NCBI GenBank assembly: GCA_036362785.1
Contig: CP143625.1
Span: forward strand, 683,401 to 747,400
Length of the DNA: 64,000 nt
DNA from: a beta proteobacterium MWH-UniP1
Lineage (GTDB): Bacteria > Pseudomonadota > Gammaproteobacteria > Burkholderiales > Burkholderiaceae_A
Direction: 5' to 3'
Within the stretch, counting starts at the first letter, position 1, and each line of letters opens with the position of its first letter. The position numbers were made by a program, and so were the translations under genes. The notes beneath the pieces were generated by a model, which searched no databases, was not told the DNA's origin, and saw only the letters and a program-made list of their open reading frames with translations. This document shows positions 15,686-25,583 of this stretch, piece after piece.

Positions 15686-18274
15686 TTAAGCGGCCGCCTC
15701 CAGAAAATCTTGGGCGAATCGCTGTAACACACCGCCGGCCTCGTAGATGGATACTTCTTCGGCAGTATCAAGGCGACATAGCACCGGAACCTCTTCGGTC
15801 TTTCCATTCTTGCGATGGATGACCAACGTCAGCGTGGCGCGTGGTTCGCGTTTGCCAATCACGTCATACGTTTCGGTGCCATCTAAACCCAGTGTCTTAC
15901 GGGTGGTGCCAGTCTGGAATTCCAGTGGCAACACACCCATGCCCACCAAGTTGGTGCGGTGAATCCGCTCAAAGCCCTCGGCCGCAATCGCTTCCACACC
16001 AGCAAGCCGCACACCCTTGGCGGCCCAGTCGCGAGATGAACCCTGGCCGTAATCGGCACCCGCAATGATGATGAGCGGCTGCTTGCGGTTCATATAGGTC
16101 TCAATGGCTTCCCACATGCGCATGACTTTGCCTTCTGGCTCAACACGGGCGAGCGACCCCTGCTTGACCTTGCCGTTTTCCACCACCATTTCATTCATGA
16201 GTTTGGGATTGGCAAAGGTCGCCCGCTGGGCCGTCAGGTGATCGCCACGGTGGGTGGCGTAAGAGTTGAAGTCTTCTTCCGGCAGGCCCATCTTGGCAAG
16301 ATATTCGCCTGCGGCGCTATCTGACATGATGGCGTTCGATGGCGAGAGGTGATCGGTGGTGATGTTGTCCGGCAGAATCGCCAAAGGCCGCATGCCCTTT
16401 AATGTCCGCTCTCCCGCCAATGCACCTTCCCAATAAGGCGGCCGGCGGATATAGGTGCTCATGGGCCGCCAGTTGTAAAGCGGGCTGACTGCCTCTGAAG
16501 ATTCCACGCGAACCTGGAACATGGGGTCATAGACCTTGCGGAATTGCTCGGGCTTCACGCTCTTGGCCACCACCGCATCAATCTCTTCGTCGCTTGGCCA
16601 CAGATCAGCTAAGCGAATGGGTTTGCCAGAACTATCTGTGCCCAGCACATCTTTTTCAATATCAAAGCGAATCGTGCCGGCAATCGCATAGGCCACGACC
16701 AGCGGTGGCGATGCTAAAAACGCCTGCTTGGCATAGGGGTGAATACGGCCATCGAAGTTTCGGTTGCCAGATAACACGGCTGTTGCATAGAGATCACGAT
16801 CAATAATCTCTTTTTGAATCTTGGAGTCGAGTGCACCACTCATGCCGTTACAGGTGGTGCACGCAAAGGCCACCACACCAAAGCCGAGTTTCTCAAGCTC
16901 GGGCATTAAGCCGGCCTCTTCTAAGTAAAGCGCCACCGCTTTGGAACCCGGCGCCAAAGAACTCTTCACCCAGGGCTTGCGCAGCAGACCCGCACGATTG
17001 GCATTTCGTGCAAGTAACCCTGCAGCAATCATGTTGCGGGGGTTGTTGGTATTGGTGCAGCTGGTAATTGCCGCAATGATCACGGCACCATCAGGCATCT
17101 GGCCGGGAACATTTTCCACCACACCAGAGATTCCCTGTGCCGCAAGGTCCGTGGTGGCCACGCGCTTATGGGGGTTGGAAGGCCCCGCGATATTGCGAAC
17201 CACTGTTGAAAGATCAAACGACAAGACACGCTCGTACTGCGCGTTCTTTAATGCATCTGCCCACAGGCCTGTTTGCTTGGCATAGGTCTCAACGAGTTTG
17301 ATGAGCGATTCGTCACGGCCTGTGAGCCGCAGATACTTAATCGTCTGCTCATCGATATAAAACATAGCGGCCGTTGCACCGAACTCAGGCGCCATGTTGG
17401 AAATGGTGGCCCGATCGCCAAGGGTTAAGTTGCTTGCGCCCTCGCCAAAGAATTCTAAATAGGCAGATACCACACGCTCTTTGCGCAAGAACTCGGTAAG
17501 TGCCAAGACAATATCGGTAGCAGTAATGCCAGCACGGGGTTTACCGGTGAGGTGTACACCAACAATATCCGGCAGCCGCATGTAGGAGGCACGGCCCAGC
17601 ATCACGCTCTCAGCTTCTAAGCCCCCCACACCAATCGCAATCACGCCGAGTGCATCGACCATGGGGGTATGGCTATCGGTACCCACCAGGGTGTCGGGAT
17701 AGGCCACACCATTGCTCACCTGAATCACGGGCGACATGCGCTCTAAATTAATCTGATGCAGGATGCCGTTGCCAGGTGGAATCACATCGACATTTCGAAA
17801 GGCTTTTTTGGTCCAGTCAATAAAGTGAAACCGGTCTTCGTTACGGCGATCTTCAATGGCCCGGTTTTTGGCAAAAGCATCGGGGTCAAAGCCGCCGCAC
17901 TCCACGGCCAGAGAGTGATCCACGACAAGCTGCGTGGGCACCACGGGATTCACCTGGGCAGGGTCACCGCCTTTTTCAGCAATGGCATCACGCAAGCCAG
18001 CAAGATCAACGAGAGCGGTCTGGCCCAGAATGTCGTGGCAGACCACACGGGCCGGGAACCAGGGGAAGTCCAGATCCCGTTTGCGCTCAATGAGCTGCTT
18101 GAGTGAGTCGGTGAGCATCTCGGGCGCGCAGCGGCGCACCAGATTTTCTGCCAGCACCTTGGATGTGTACGGAAGCCCGTCGTATGCGCCTGGCGCGATG
18201 GCATCGACCGCTGCCTTGGCGTCAAAGTAATCAAGCGAGGTGCCGGGAAGTGATTTGCGGAAGGCGGTGTTCAT
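15686..18274 (-). CDS. acnD: Fe/S-dependent 2-methylisocitrate dehydratase AcnD
   Basis: An aconitase-family enzyme of 862 residues from the ATG at 18274. The [4Fe-4S] ligands are in TSCTNTNNP and FACTTCNGMSG; LVGTDSHTPM and AGADYGQGSSRDWAAKG are aconitase signatures. The genome place beside prpF and prpC marks it as AcnD, which dehydrates 2-methylcitrate to trans-2-methylaconitate, rather than housekeeping AcnA. AGGAG lies about 8 bases before the ATG. An upstream codon at 18298 would add 8 residues. Confidence 0.93.
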   Translation of the reverse strand: MNTAFRKSLPGTSLDYFDAKAAVDAIAPGAYDGLPYTSKVLAENLVRRCAPEMLTDSLKQLIERKRDLDFPWFPARVVCHDILGQTALVDLAGLRDAIAEKGGDPAQVNPVVPTQLVVDHSLAVECGGFDPDAFAKNRAIEDRRNEDRFHFIDWTKKAFRNVDVIPPGNGILHQINLERMSPVIQVSNGVAYPDTLVGTDSHTPMVDALGVIAIGVGGLEAESVMLGRASYMRLPDIVGVHLTGKPRAGITATDIVLALTEFLRKERVVSAYLEFFGEGASNLTLGDRATISNMAPEFGATAAMFYIDEQTIKYLRLTGRDESLIKLVETYAKQTGLWADALKNAQYERVLSFDLSTVVRNIAGPSNPHKRVATTDLAAQGISGVVENVPGQMPDGAVIIAAITSCTNTNNPRNMIAAGLLARNANRAGLLRKPWVKSSLAPGSKAVALYLEEAGLMPELEKLGFGVVAFACTTCNGMSGALDSKIQKEIIDRDLYATAVLSGNRNFDGRIHPYAKQAFLASPPLVVAYAIAGTIRFDIEKDVLGTDSSGKPIRLADLWPSDEEIDAVVAKSVKPEQFRKVYDPMFQVRVESSEAVSPLYNWRPMSTYIRRPPYWEGALAGERTLKGMRPLAILPDNITTDHLSPSNAIMSDSAAGEYLAKMGLPEEDFNSYATHRGDHLTAQRATFANPKLMNEMVVENGKVKQGSLARVEPEGKVMRMWEAIETYMNRKQPLIIIAGADYGQGSSRDWAAKGVRLAGVEAIAAEGFERIHRTNLVGMGVLPLEFQTGTTRKTLGLDGTETYDVIGKREPRATLTLVIHRKNGKTEEVPVLCRLDTAEEVSIYEAGGVLQRFAQDFLEAAA

Positions 18275-18331
18275 GTCGCGTGCATCTCCTGCCGACACCT
18301 GCCCAAGAGAACAGGCGTCGTATTCGGGTGG

Positions 18332-19486
18332 TTATGGTCGTTTGTCGATTGGAACGAATTTCTGGTCTTCGGGGCCGGTGTAGTTGGCACTGGGCCGAAT
18401 AATTTTTCCATCAGCCCGCTGCTCAATGATGTGGGCGCTCCAGCCCGATGTGCGCGAGATGACAAAGAGCGGGGTGAACATGGCCGTGGGCACACCCATC
18501 ATGTGATAGCTCACTGCGCTGAACCAGTCCAGGTTGGGAAACATTTTTTTCGCATCGGCCATCACGGCCTCAAGGCGCTCGGCAATGTTGAACATCTTCA
18601 TGTCTTTGGCCATGTGCGACAAATTGCGGGCCACTTCTTTGATCACTTTGTTGCGCGGGTCGGCAATCGTGTAGACCGGGTGGCCAAAGCCAATCACCAC
18701 TTCTTTGTTTTCCACACGGCGGCGGATATCGGCCTCGGCCTGATCGGGGTTGTCATAGCGCTTCTGGATTTCAAACGCGACTTCATTAGCTCCACCGTGT
18801 TTCGGGCCACGCAAGGCGCCGATGGCACCGGCAATGCAGGAATAAAAATCAGAGCCCGTGCCGGCGATCACGCGGGCGGCAAAGGTCGATGCGTTGAATT
18901 CGTGTTCGGCATAAAGAATCAACGAGGTATGCATGGCCTGCACCCACTCTTTGGGCGGCGTTCTGCCATGGAGCAGGTGTAAGAAGTGGCCACCGATGGA
19001 ATCATCGTCGGTTTCCACGTCAATCATCTTGCCGTTGTGGCTGTAGTGATACCAGTACAGCAGCATCGAGCCCAGGGAAGCCATGAGCCGATCGGCAATG
19101 TCTTTGGCGCCAGGCGCGCCGTGATCATCTTTTTCAGGCAGGTTGCAGCCCAGTGCGGATACGCCGGTGCGCATCACATCCATGGGGTGGGCCGATGCGG
19201 GCAGGGACTCTAATGCCTGCATGACACTGGCGGGCAGGCCACGCAGGGCCTGCAGTTTTGTTTTGTAACCGTTGAGTTCGGCACGATTGGGCAGCTTGCC
19301 GTGCACGAGCAGGTAGGCGATTTCTTCGAATTCGCAGACATCGGCCAGATCCAAGATGTCATAGCCACGATAGGCCAGGTCGTTACCCGTGCGGCCAACG
19401 GTACATAGCGCGGTGTTGCCTGCGGCAACGCCAGAAAGAGCAACTGATTTTTTGGCTTTGGGGGCGTTCGGGGTTTCAAGCGTCAT
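18332..19486 (-). CDS. prpC: 2-methylcitrate synthase
   Basis: A 384-residue citrate-synthase-family protein. The active-site His regions [13 protein letters not shown] and [14 protein letters not shown] and the conserved Asp/Arg segment near the C-terminus ([12 protein letters not shown]) are present. The lack of the long N-terminal extension of citrate synthase GltA, plus the neighbours, supports PrpC. It condenses propionyl-CoA with oxaloacetate. A strong intrinsic terminator or attenuator lies between prpB and this gene, so expression may be partly separated from prpB. Confidence 0.95.
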   Translation of the reverse strand: MTLETPNAPKAKKSVALSGVAAGNTALCTVGRTGNDLAYRGYDILDLADVCEFEEIAYLLVHGKLPNRAELNGYKTKLQALRGLPASVMQALESLPASAHPMDVMRTGVSALGCNLPEKDDHGAPGAKDIADRLMASLGSMLLYWYHYSHNGKMIDVETDDDSIGGHFLHLLHGRTPPKEWVQAMHTSLILYAEHEFNASTFAARVIAGTGSDFYSCIAGAIGALRGPKHGGANEVAFEIQKRYDNPDQAEADIRRRVENKEVVIGFGHPVYTIADPRNKVIKEVARNLSHMAKDMKMFNIAERLEAVMADAKKMFPNLDWFSAVSYHMMGVPTAMFTPLFVISRTSGWSAHIIEQRADGKIIRPSANYTGPEDQKFVPIDKRP

Positions 19487-19517
19487 GATGTTTTAAAAAG
19501 GGAGTGGGGTTGCTTGG

Positions 19518-19548
19518 AAAAAACTGCGGCACATGATGCGCCGCAGTT
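19518..19548 (-). terminator. Intrinsic terminator or attenuator between prpB and prpC
   Basis: The arms AACTGCGGC (19522-19530) and GCCGCAGTT (19540-19548) form a perfect 9-bp stem with a 9-base loop. Read on the minus strand, the stem is directly followed by a run of six T residues (19523 down to 19518). This is a textbook Rho-independent terminator, 5 bases after the prpB stop and upstream of prpC. Confidence 0.85.
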
Positions 19549-19553
19549 GATGC

Positions 19554-20441
19554 TTATTTCTTTTGGAACAGGGCGTCGAGTTTGTTTTCGAAATCCCAGT
19601 AGCCAATTGAATCGTATAACTCTTGACGCGTCTGCATCAGGTTTACGACATTTTTCTGTGTGCCGTCTCGCCGGACAGCCTCATAGACGGTCTGCGCCGC
19701 CTTGTTCATGGCACGAAACGCCGACAATGGGTACAACACCATTGCGACATCAGCGCCCCTTAGCTCCTCCACGGTATAAAGCGGTGTTGCACCAAATTCT
19801 GTAATGTTGGCCAGCACGGGCACCTTCACAGCTTTGGCAAATTCTTTGTACATCGAGAGCTCGGTCATCGCCTCGGGGAAGATGGCATCGGCACCGGCTT
19901 CCACGCAGGCGCAGGCCCGATCAATGGCGGACTGCAGGCCCTCGACTTGTAGTGCATCGGTGCGGGCCATGATCACAAAGTCGCTGTCGGTCTTGGCATC
20001 TGCGGCGGCTTTTACACGGTCCGCCATTTCTTCCTGGCTGACAATGGCCTTGCCAGGGCGGTGGCCGCAGCGTTTGGCCCCCACCTGGTCTTCAATGTGC
20101 ATAGCGGCTGCGCCAAACTTAATTAGCGATTTGGTGGTGCGGGCAATATTGAAGGCTGATGCGCCAAAGCCGGTGTCGACATCGACCAGAAGCGGCGTGT
20201 CGCAGACATCGGTGATGCGGCGAACGTCGGTTAAGACATCGTCAAGACCGGAGATGCCCAAGTCTGGAAGGCCAAGTGACCCGGCGGCAACGCCGCCACC
20301 AGACAGGTATATGGCCCGAAACCCCGCGCGCTTGGCTAATAACGCATGGTTTGCATTGATCGCGCCGATAATTTGAAGTGGTTTTTCTTCTGCAAGCGCC
20401 TGTCTAAAGCGACGTCCTGCAGATTGGCTCGGCTGCGACAT
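19554..20441 (-). CDS. prpB: Methylisocitrate lyase
   Basis: A 295-residue ICL/PEPM-superfamily enzyme that splits 2-methylisocitrate into pyruvate and succinate. The active-site motif KRCGH (in [14 protein letters not shown]) and the metal-binding LVDVDTGFG are visible, as is [10 protein letters not shown]. The ATG at 20441 is preferred because AGGGGG lies upstream and the protein then begins like relatives; a GTG-type longer frame adds nine residues. It is the first gene of the minus-strand methylcitrate series, divergent from the DUF1841 gene. Confidence 0.95.
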   Translation of the reverse strand: MSQPSQSAGRRFRQALAEEKPLQIIGAINANHALLAKRAGFRAIYLSGGGVAAGSLGLPDLGISGLDDVLTDVRRITDVCDTPLLVDVDTGFGASAFNIARTTKSLIKFGAAAMHIEDQVGAKRCGHRPGKAIVSQEEMADRVKAAADAKTDSDFVIMARTDALQVEGLQSAIDRACACVEAGADAIFPEAMTELSMYKEFAKAVKVPVLANITEFGATPLYTVEELRGADVAMVLYPLSAFRAMNKAAQTVYEAVRRDGTQKNVVNLMQTRQELYDSIGYWDFENKLDALFQKK

Positions 20442-20526
20442 ACCTGTTTCCCCCTGATGTTTTGCCACTTGTTGGGTTGAAAGATACGCCCCTTGGCCTA
20501 GGATGAGAATCCGTCATTTTTGGCTG

Positions 20527-20549
20527 AGCCTTCGTGATTTGCGAAGGCT
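20527..20549. promoter_or_regulatory. Inverted repeat in the prpB / DUF1841 divergent region
   Basis: AGCCTTCG at 20527-20534 and CGAAGGCT at 20542-20549 are perfect 8-bp arms around a 7-base centre. The site lies about 85 bp upstream of prpB and 44 bp upstream of the DUF1841 gene, a suitable place for an operator. No prp regulator gene lies directly beside it. Confidence 0.45.
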
Positions 20550-20592
20550 TGGAAGTTTGGCTAGAGTCTTCCCATGATCTGGAAACCTAGCC

Positions 20593-21024
20593 ATGTTTAA
20601 CCCCAGCAAAGACGACGTCCGCCGCTTTTTCTGCGACGCCTGGGCCAAGTCCCGGCATCAGTTGCCCTTGACGCCGCTTGAGACCATTGCGGTCGATTGG
20701 ATTGGGGAGCACCCCGAATACCACGACGACCTGGCCGATGTGTACGCAGCCCTGACCCGGGAATATCCAGTAGACGGGGGCCGCACCAATCCTTTTTTGC
20801 ATTTGTCCATGCACTTATCGATTGAAGAGCAGGTGTCGATCGATCAGCCTCCTGGTATTCGCGCGGCTTTTTCAAAGTTATCCCAACGGCTCGATAGCCG
20901 GCACGAGGCCATGCATCAGGTGATGGAGTGTCTGGGCGAAGTCTTGTGGCGATCGCAGCGGGACAATGCCCCGATCGATGCCAATGCCTATATCGAATCA
21001 ATTCTGAAGCGGGCATCGTCATGA
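20593..21024 (+). CDS. DUF1841 family protein
   Basis: A 143-residue protein beginning MFNPSKDDVRRFFCDAW and containing NPFLHLSMHLSIEEQ, the defining features of DUF1841, a family found mostly in Betaproteobacteria and some Gammaproteobacteria. No function is known. No signal peptide or membrane segment is seen. Its TGA stop overlaps the ATG of the LysR gene (ATGA), so the two are probably co-translated; DUF1841 genes are often near nth, as here. Confidence 0.9.
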   Translation: MFNPSKDDVRRFFCDAWAKSRHQLPLTPLETIAVDWIGEHPEYHDDLADVYAALTREYPVDGGRTNPFLHLSMHLSIEEQVSIDQPPGIRAAFSKLSQRLDSRHEAMHQVMECLGEVLWRSQRDNAPIDANAYIESILKRASS

Positions 21025-21953
21025 TCAATCCCCAGCGGGTGGATTTCATGACCTTGAAGCTCTTGCTGGCGATTGCCCAGACGGGCTCGATCACCAAGGC
21101 CGCAGAGAGTCTTCACTTGGCCCTGGGTGCGGCGAGCACCCGCATTCGTGATTTAGAAGAACGAATGGGGGTGTCGCTGTTATCCCGCCATGCCCGTGGG
21201 GTGCGGTTTACTGAAGCGGGCAATGCTGTTTTACACCACGCCCGCTCCATTGAGCGTGAACTGGCCCAGATGGAATTTGAAGTGGGCGACTTGGCCGCGG
21301 GCATTCGTGGCCATGTGCGGATCGTGGCCAATGCCAGCTCAATTGCGACAGTTCTGCCCGCAGATTTGGCCGAGTTTTTAAAGGTCCACCCACGGGTGCG
21401 GATTGATTTGGCTGAACGCACCAGCCGTGAGATTCAACAGTTGGTGGGCGACGGCGATGCCGAGATTGGCGTATTTGCTGGCGAAATACTGCGCCAAGAT
21501 CTTCAGGTGTTGCCTTACCACCAAGACACACTGGTGGTGATGGTGCCCAATCATGCCGACTGGCAGGGCCAGCGCACCATCACCATAGAAGCCCTGCTGT
21601 CAGAAGACCTGATTCTTTTGCAAGAGGGCGGCTCGATTCAGGAGTGGCTGGCCGATGCGGCAAGAAGTCATGGTGTCCACCCCAAAATTCGGGTGCAGGT
21701 GAAGGGCTTTGATGCCATTTCACAGCTGGTGGCCGCAGGCCTTGGCATTACTGTTTTGCCAGAAATCGTGGCCAAGCGTTTTAGTCGCTTGTTGGGATTT
21801 AAAACCCTGACCATTCATGGGGCACAGACGGAGCGGGCTTTGTCGATCTGCCATGGCGATATGAAACAGTTATCACCTGCAGCAACCGATTTGTTGGGGT
21901 TTTTTGCTAATCGGGCGGAAACGTTTTTGTCCGGAACTCGCAAAGATCATTGA
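21021..21953 (+). CDS. LysR-family transcriptional regulator
   Basis: A 310-residue regulator. The N-terminal winged helix (residues about 8-65) contains LKLLLAIAQTGSITKAAESL, and an effector-binding domain follows. The ATG at 21021 overlaps the DUF1841 stop by 4 bases; the frame is open further upstream inside DUF1841 but that is not needed. The effector is unknown. It could act on the divergent methylcitrate genes about 500 bp away, but nothing in the sequence shows this. Its last 47 bases overlap the 3' end of nth on the other strand. Confidence 0.9.
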   Translation: MINPQRVDFMTLKLLLAIAQTGSITKAAESLHLALGAASTRIRDLEERMGVSLLSRHARGVRFTEAGNAVLHHARSIERELAQMEFEVGDLAAGIRGHVRIVANASSIATVLPADLAEFLKVHPRVRIDLAERTSREIQQLVGDGDAEIGVFAGEILRQDLQVLPYHQDTLVVMVPNHADWQGQRTITIEALLSEDLILLQEGGSIQEWLADAARSHGVHPKIRVQVKGFDAISQLVAAGLGITVLPEIVAKRFSRLLGFKTLTIHGAQTERALSICHGDMKQLSPAATDLLGFFANRAETFLSGTRKDH

Positions 21954-22548
21954 TGGAACAGCGCCAGCACTCTGGCCTTCTGGCTTTGCAGATGTAGCGG
22001 CCATGCAGAATCAGCCAGTGATGGGCATTGCGTTTGAATTGCGCGGGTACCAGCCGCTCTAATCGCTTTTCCACTTCCAGCACAGTTTTGCCTGGTGCGA
22101 TCTTGGTTCGGTTGGACACCCGAAAAATATGGGTGTCAACGGCAATCGTCTCCCAGCCAAAGGCGGTGTTTAGCACCACATTCGCAGTCTTTCGGCCAAC
22201 GCCGGGCAGGGCTTCTAAAGCCTCGCGGCTCTCAGGCACTTCGCCGCCATGATCACGAATCAAAATCTCGCAGGTCTGCAGCAGATGCTTGGCCTTGGTC
22301 TTATAAAGCCCAATGGTTTTGATAAAGGATTCAAGCTTTGCTTCGCCAAGATTCAGAATCGCCTGCGGCGTGTTGGCCACGGGAAATAATTTTCTTGTAG
22401 CAGCGTTGACCGACACATCAGTAGCCTGGGCCGATAGCAAGACGGCAGCCAGTAATTCAAACGGTGTGGTGTATTCGAGCTCTGTTGTGGGGTTTGGGTT
22501 GGCCTTTTGCAGGCGGCCAAAGATTGCCTGGCGTTTTTCCAGGTTCAT
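21907..22548 (-). CDS. nth: Endonuclease III
   Basis: A 213-residue DNA glycosylase/AP lyase that removes oxidised pyrimidines. The helix-hairpin-helix motif [14 protein letters not shown] includes the catalytic Lys, VDTHIFRV includes the catalytic Asp, and a C-terminal C-x6-C-x2-C-x5-C cluster ([17 protein letters not shown]) binds [4Fe-4S]. The ATG overlaps the stop of the upstream rnfB-like gene by 4 bases. Its end overlaps the LysR gene tail to tail. Confidence 0.97.
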   Translation of the reverse strand: MNLEKRQAIFGRLQKANPNPTTELEYTTPFELLAAVLLSAQATDVSVNAATRKLFPVANTPQAILNLGEAKLESFIKTIGLYKTKAKHLLQTCEILIRDHGGEVPESREALEALPGVGRKTANVVLNTAFGWETIAVDTHIFRVSNRTKIAPGKTVLEVEKRLERLVPAQFKRNAHHWLILHGRYICKARRPECWRCSINDLCEFRTKTFPPD

Positions 22549-23174
22549 TTGGCATCACCACTTGCGACTCTTTGTGATGCCCGAGCCCGCGCACGCTCTA
22601 AGACGCTATTGAGCCGGTCGGCACTTGGCGCGGGTGTTGCCTTGTGTGCGGCGAGTCGATCAAGTCGTTGTTGTCGATTTAAAAATAGCGCACGCGATCG
22701 TTGCGCATCTTCTGTGCGCCAGGCCGAGGCCTGCTTTGGCATCTGCATGGAGATGCAATCCACAGGGCAGGGGGCCACACAGAGTTCACACCCGGTGCAG
22801 TCATCCACCAAGACCGTGTGCATATGCTTAAAGCCCCCCAAGATGGCATCAACGGGGCAGGCCCGAATGCAGACTGTGCAGCCAATGCATCGGGTCTCAT
22901 CAATCACCGCGATTTGTCGTGGGCTCTCAACGCCATTGGCGGGGTTCAGGGGCTGATAGGCCTGGCCGGTGAGTTCTGCTAGGCGCCGAATACCTGCATC
23001 ACCACCGGGGGGGCACTGGTTAATGGCGGCTTCGCCCTGCGCGATGGCTTGCGCATAGGGCCGGCAGGCCGGGTAGCCGCAACGCGTACATTGCGTCTGC
23101 GGCAACACCGCATCAATGGCGTCGGATAAATTCGCTAATTTTGGGGGCAACTTGCTCACGCCAGCGTCGTCCAC
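22545..23174 (-). CDS. RnfB/RsxB-like Fe-S protein
   Basis: A 209-residue protein with an N-terminal four-Cys cluster region ([16 protein letters not shown], then a Cys in NQCPPGGD) and two ferredoxin motifs, [15 protein letters not shown] and [15 protein letters not shown], giving likely three [4Fe-4S] clusters. It lacks the N-terminal membrane helix of true RnfB, and no other rnf genes are nearby. Such orphan proteins are usual beside nth in Betaproteobacteria; an electron-transfer role, perhaps in Fe-S or Nth maintenance, is inferred. Start codons are GTG at 23174 or 23159, both inside the 3' end of phaZ. Confidence 0.82.
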   Translation of the reverse strand: MDDAGVSKLPPKLANLSDAIDAVLPQTQCTRCGYPACRPYAQAIAQGEAAINQCPPGGDAGIRRLAELTGQAYQPLNPANGVESPRQIAVIDETRCIGCTVCIRACPVDAILGGFKHMHTVLVDDCTGCELCVAPCPVDCISMQMPKQASAWRTEDAQRSRALFLNRQQRLDRLAAHKATPAPSADRLNSVLERARARASQRVASGDAK

Positions 23175-24342
23175 TAAAGATGCCGTAGTGGCCTGCCTTG
23201 GGCACCACCAGATCTTGCTGGCGATGGCTGGGAATACCAGTGCACAAGTCGTGGGCCGCCTGTGTTTGGCCTGGGCCAGAGATGTCGTCTAACTCCCCCT
23301 CGACCGTGAGTAGCGCAGTCTTGGTGATGTCTTGGGGCCGAACGGGTTTTCCGCGGACGGTCCAGGTGCCCTTTGGCAGGGCATGCTCTTGGAAGACCAC
23401 GCGAATGGTGTCCAGATAAAACTCAGCGGCAAGATCTAAGACCGCGTTGTATTCGTCATAAAAAGCACGGTGGCTTTCGGCGCTGTCACCATCCCCTTTG
23501 ATGAGCTGCAGATAGTAGTCGTAGTGGGATGTCAGGTGCCGGTCTGGGTTCATGGCCACAAAGCCTGCATGCTGCAAAAAGCCCGGGTAGACCTTGCGCA
23601 GATAGCCGGGGTATTTGTGGGGCACGGTGTAGATCACATGATTTTCAAACCACGAATAGGGCTTTTGAATTGCCAGATCGTTGACCGATGTGGGGCTTTT
23701 GCGTGTGTCAATGGGCCCGCCCATCATGATGATGGAGCGTGGCACCGCTGGGTCGTTGTCGCTTGCCATCAGCGATACCGCAGCCAAGACGGGCACCGTG
23801 GGCTGGCAGACCGACATGACATGTAGATCAGGGGCGAGCAGGGTAATGAATTCCCGCACGTAGTCCACGTAATCATCAAGATGAAATGGCCCAAGGTTGA
23901 GCGGAACCAGCCGTGCATCGACCCAGTCGGTAATAAACACTTCGTGGTTGGGCAGAAGTGTCCGAACGGTGTCGCGCAGCAGCGTGGCGTGATGGCCCGA
24001 GAGTGGCGCCACCAGCAGCAACTTTGGGTCGTTGGGCCGCGGCAAGTCTTGCGGAAACTGCCGCTCGAAATGCAGCAGCTTGCAAAATGGTTTTTCACAC
24101 ACTACCCGCTCAACCACTGGCACATCCACACCATCAATGGATGTGGTCTTCAGACCAAAGGCGGGCTTTTCGTATTCTTTGCCAAGCCGATGCACCAAGT
24201 CAAAGGCGGCAGACATGCGCTTTGAAAACGGCAAATAAGACAGTGGGCTGTACGGGTTGGTGTAGAGCGAAGCGCTTGCACCGGCAACCTTACTCATGGG
24301 CTGCCAGATGGAACGCTGGAATTCGTGGAGTTGATAGAGCAA
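23113..24342 (-). CDS. phaZ: Intracellular polyhydroxyalkanoate (PHB) depolymerase
   Basis: A 409-residue alpha/beta-hydrolase without a signal peptide. [10 protein letters not shown] at the N-terminus and the lipase-box-like VCQPTV, with Cys as nucleophile in place of Ser, match the Ralstonia-type intracellular depolymerases. The catalytic His is in [13 protein letters not shown]. It mobilises stored PHB granules, so the host likely makes PHB, although no synthase gene is in the window. The start is TTG at 24342 with AGGGGG about 10 bases upstream. It overlaps the rnfB-like gene by up to 62 bases. Confidence 0.93.
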   Translation of the reverse strand: MLYQLHEFQRSIWQPMSKVAGASASLYTNPYSPLSYLPFSKRMSAAFDLVHRLGKEYEKPAFGLKTTSIDGVDVPVVERVVCEKPFCKLLHFERQFPQDLPRPNDPKLLLVAPLSGHHATLLRDTVRTLLPNHEVFITDWVDARLVPLNLGPFHLDDYVDYVREFITLLAPDLHVMSVCQPTVPVLAAVSLMASDNDPAVPRSIIMMGGPIDTRKSPTSVNDLAIQKPYSWFENHVIYTVPHKYPGYLRKVYPGFLQHAGFVAMNPDRHLTSHYDYYLQLIKGDGDSAESHRAFYDEYNAVLDLAAEFYLDTIRVVFQEHALPKGTWTVRGKPVRPQDITKTALLTVEGELDDISGPGQTQAAHDLCTGIPSHRQQDLVVPKAGHYGIFSGRRWREQVAPKISEFIRRH

Positions 24343-24367
24343 GTGGTATTACCCCCTGCGGCGCATC

Positions 24368-25147
24368 TTACCAGTAGTTTTCCACTGCGATTTGGCCTGG
24401 ACTCGATTGCCGGCTGGTCTGGAAACCCTTTGCTTTCAATGCCTTGCGCGTGTCATTCACCATCTCGGGGTTGCCGCAGAGCATGATGCGCGATTTGTCT
24501 AAGTCAAGCGCAAGCCCCGCCTGCTGCTCTAGTTCTCCGGACGGGATCAGGTCGGTGAGTCGTTTGGATAACAGTCCGGGGATGGTCTCTCGGGTGACTA
24601 CGGGCACATAGATCAGCTTGTGGGCGTACTCGGCAAAGAGCTCGTGTTCTGGAAAGTGTTGGATCGTTTGTTGGTAGGCCAGTTCATTGGCATGACGCAC
24701 GCTGTGCACCAAGACAATGTGTTCAAACGATTCCCATACTGTTGGGTCTGCAAGTATTGATAAAAACGGCGCAATGCCTGTGCCGGTGGAGAGTAGCCAC
24801 AGGTCTTGCCCGCCGGTGAAACGGCTCAGCGTTAAAAAACCGTGGTTTTGTTTGTCGATCAGCAGCGTGTCACCCACACGCAGCCGAGATAGTTCGCTTG
24901 TGAATTCCCCGTTCGGAACAACGATGGAATAAAACTCCAGGAATTCGTCATACGGACCCGAGACCATGGAGTAAGCACGCCAGGCCACCGACCCGTCTGG
25001 TTTTTCAACACCAAGACGGGCGAATTGGCCGGCAGTAAATCGAAATGCTTTGGGGCGGGTGGTACGAAAAGAAAAGAGGTGGGGCGCCCAGGGGTGAATC
25101 CAGGTGATGGTCTCGCGCGAGAACTTGTCCTGGGGATCGTTGCTCAC
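24368..25147 (-). CDS. fpr: Ferredoxin-NADP+ reductase
   Basis: A flavoprotein of 259 residues. The FAD-binding RAYSMVSGP and the NADP-binding [13 protein letters not shown] and LCGNPEMV segments are typical of bacterial Fpr. It transfers electrons between NADPH and ferredoxin, and its gene is directly downstream of fdxA. The GTG at 25147 is chosen because it overlaps the fdxA TGA (GTGA) and gives the usual length; the spacing to GGAG is short, and an upstream start at 25186 inside fdxA is possible. Confidence 0.92.
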   Translation of the reverse strand: MSNDPQDKFSRETITWIHPWAPHLFSFRTTRPKAFRFTAGQFARLGVEKPDGSVAWRAYSMVSGPYDEFLEFYSIVVPNGEFTSELSRLRVGDTLLIDKQNHGFLTLSRFTGGQDLWLLSTGTGIAPFLSILADPTVWESFEHIVLVHSVRHANELAYQQTIQHFPEHELFAEYAHKLIYVPVVTRETIPGLLSKRLTDLIPSGELEQQAGLALDLDKSRIMLCGNPEMVNDTRKALKAKGFQTSRQSSPGQIAVENYW

Positions 25148-25467
25148 TTCTCCAGCAGTCCGCGTTTGTCTTTGACTTCTGCCCACTTGTCAGCGTCTTC
25201 AAAGTGGGGCTCCATGCGGGTGATGGTGGGCCAGTTTTGGGCGAGTTCTGCATTGATGGCAATGAAGTCTCTTTGATCGTTTGGCACGTCTTCTTCCGCA
25301 AAGATGGCGCTGACTGGGCACTCGGGGATGCAGACGGCGCAGTCAATGCATTCATCGGGGTCGATCACCAGAAAATTGGGGCCCTTGCGGAAGCAGTCCA
25401 CGGGACAGACGTCCACACAGTCGGTGTAGCGGCATTTGATGCAGGATTCAGTCACAACGTGGGTCAT
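25144..25467 (-). CDS. fdxA: 7Fe ferredoxin FdxA ([3Fe-4S][4Fe-4S])
   Basis: A 107-residue ferredoxin. The N-terminal [18 protein letters not shown] gives the irregular spacing of a [3Fe-4S]/[4Fe-4S] pair, and [16 protein letters not shown] completes the second cluster, as in Azotobacter ferredoxin I. The C-terminal helix region is typical. It is probably the redox partner of Fpr, encoded 4 bases into its end. The promoter region is shared with the divergent lutC. Confidence 0.97.
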   Translation of the reverse strand: MTHVVTESCIKCRYTDCVDVCPVDCFRKGPNFLVIDPDECIDCAVCIPECPVSAIFAEEDVPNDQRDFIAINAELAQNWPTITRMEPHFEDADKWAEVKDKRGLLEK

Positions 25468-25528
25468 AGTGGTTCTTTCGGGTTTATGCTGTTTGTTCGT
25501 GCGCTGGTCGGCGCTAAACTTGGCATTT

Positions 25529-25543
25529 TAGCGAACTTCGCTA
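25529..25543. promoter_or_regulatory. Perfect palindrome between fdxA and lutC
   Basis: TAGCGAACTTCGCTA has 7-bp arms around one central base. It lies in the 116-bp divergent region, 40 bp before the lutC ATG and about 60 bp before the fdxA ATG. Its shape and place fit a repressor operator; the regulator is not known. Confidence 0.5.
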
Positions 25544-25583
25544 GGGGTTTGCCCTTGCTTTTTGTCAAAAGGACTGTAATCCC

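Noticed and set aside
18431-18982. Plus-strand frame of 183 residues opposite prpC
   Set aside because: Antisense shadow of a well-conserved enzyme gene.
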